DNA of 6,062 bases, from assembly GCA_030617125.1 (NCBI GenBank), contig JAUWWA010000126.1:1-6062 (forward strand). Direction: 5' to 3'. Position numbers and translations under genes: made by a program. This document shows, piece by piece, positions 5,831 through 6,062 of this stretch; the first letter of the stretch is position 1, and every line of letters starts with the position of its first letter. The notes beneath the pieces were generated by a model that searched no databases, was not told the origin of the DNA, and saw only the letters and a list, made by a program, of their open reading frames with translations. The stretch is from Pirellulales bacterium (GTDB taxonomy: Bacteria > Planctomycetota > Planctomycetia > Pirellulales > Thermoguttaceae).

Positions 5831-6062
5831 GGCAGGGTTCAGGGGGCAGGGTTTAGGGGGCAGGATTTGGCTTGGGAGCCTTACCCCGGAGTTCTGAACC
5901 CTGAACCCTGAATCCTTCCTCCGCCACAAGGAATACGCGTACGTTCGATAGCGGTGGGCGTTGCTGGGCACTGCTTCGACGAGTTGGAAGGCGTCGAGGT
6001 ACTTAGGATGGGCCTTCGGGGGCAGCACCAGCCAGCGGCAGCGGCGCACCTCCCGGCAGTCC
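5825..6062 (-). CDS. 3' end of an unidentified protein (possible membrane glycosyltransferase), cut by window edge
   Basis: This frame is open from the right edge to a TGA at 5827-5825, giving 78 C-terminal residues. The first 50 look like real protein: CRWLVLPPKAHPKYLDAF, then QLVEAVPSNAHRYRTYAYSLWRRKD. That style, a short outer-face strand naming a value followed by an aromatic and basic end, recalls the C-terminus of GT39/ArnT-like membrane glycosyltransferases. Its position directly before a polyprenyl-phosphate GT2 gene fits that, but the fragment is too short to prove it. The last 28 residues (SGFRVQNSG to the end) are encoded by the tandem-repeat patch and look like translated repeat, not native protein. 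A start cannot be assigned. Confidence 0.5.
   Translation of the reverse strand, partial: DCREVRRCRWLVLPPKAHPKYLDAFQLVEAVPSNAHRYRTYAYSLWRRKDSGFRVQNSGVRLPSQILPPKPCPLNPAR
5830..5915. repeat. Short tandem repeats: 14-mer x3 and heptamer x3 in opposite orientation
   Basis: On the plus strand, GGGCAGGGTTCAGG occurs three times head to tail with drift (5830-5843, 5844-5857, 5858-5871). After a spacer of about 22 bases there are three heptamers, CTGAACC, CTGAACC and CTGAATC (5894-5914). The two arrays are related in inverted orientation: CAGGGTTCAGG (5833-5843) is the exact complement of CCTGAACCCTG (5900-5910). The patch can thus fold into a hairpin. It resembles in kind the heptameric STRR repeats of cyanobacteria. 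It forms the 3' end of the right-edge gene's reading frame and ends just before the GT2 leader. Confidence 0.75.

Noticed and set aside
1..6062. A complete new defence or mobile system
   Set aside because: The HNH gene, nucleotidyltransferase and recombinase scrap do not form a coherent operon, and the other genes are transport and glycan functions.

Overview
This window looks like a chromosomal stretch of a GC-rich planctomycete, probably of the Pirellulales type. That assignment is an inference from three things: the high GC content, the character of the proteins (an NHS-type nucleoside transporter carrying an EF-hand loop, a TKDVD-type nucleotidyltransferase, polyprenyl-phosphate glycosyltransferase machinery), and the dispersed-repeat style of the intergenic DNA. 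No marker gene fixes the taxonomy.

Layout. Positions 1-472 hold no intact gene. On the minus strand there is a decayed piece of a serine recombinase (144-305), followed by a candidate promoter and a stem-loop that lead into the first gene. On the plus strand, 473-1957 encodes an MFS transporter of the nucleoside:H+ symporter family with an extra loop domain bearing a perfect EF-hand, and 2006-3136 encodes a polytopic membrane protein that resembles a GT-C glycosyltransferase. Everything to the right lies on the minus strand. In transcription order it is: the 3' end of a protein entering from the right edge (5825-6062, possibly a membrane glycosyltransferase), a tandem-repeat patch, a DPM1/ArnC/GtrB-like GT2 glycosyltransferase (4675-5796), a protein with a defective-looking C-terminal HNH domain (3873-4661), a 70-bp inverted-repeat element (3733-3802), and a small nucleotidyltransferase (3117-3713). 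The last gene overlaps the 3' end of the plus-strand membrane protein by 20 bp, tail to tail.

Function. The most coherent theme is lipid-linked glycan synthesis. The GT2 enzyme would load a sugar onto a polyprenyl phosphate at the cytoplasmic face, and GT-C-type membrane proteins (the 2006-3136 product and perhaps the edge-truncated one) could use it on the outer face. The transporter, HNH protein and nucleotidyltransferase have no evident part in that pathway. The recombinase scrap, HNH gene, nucleotidyltransferase and repeats suggest some past rearrangement. I do not see a complete novel defence or mobile system. The points most worth a second look are the EF-hand in the transporter, the HNH domain lacking its catalytic His, the inverted-repeat element, the repeat array that extends a reading frame, and a stop-codon/TACACT module found in front of two genes.
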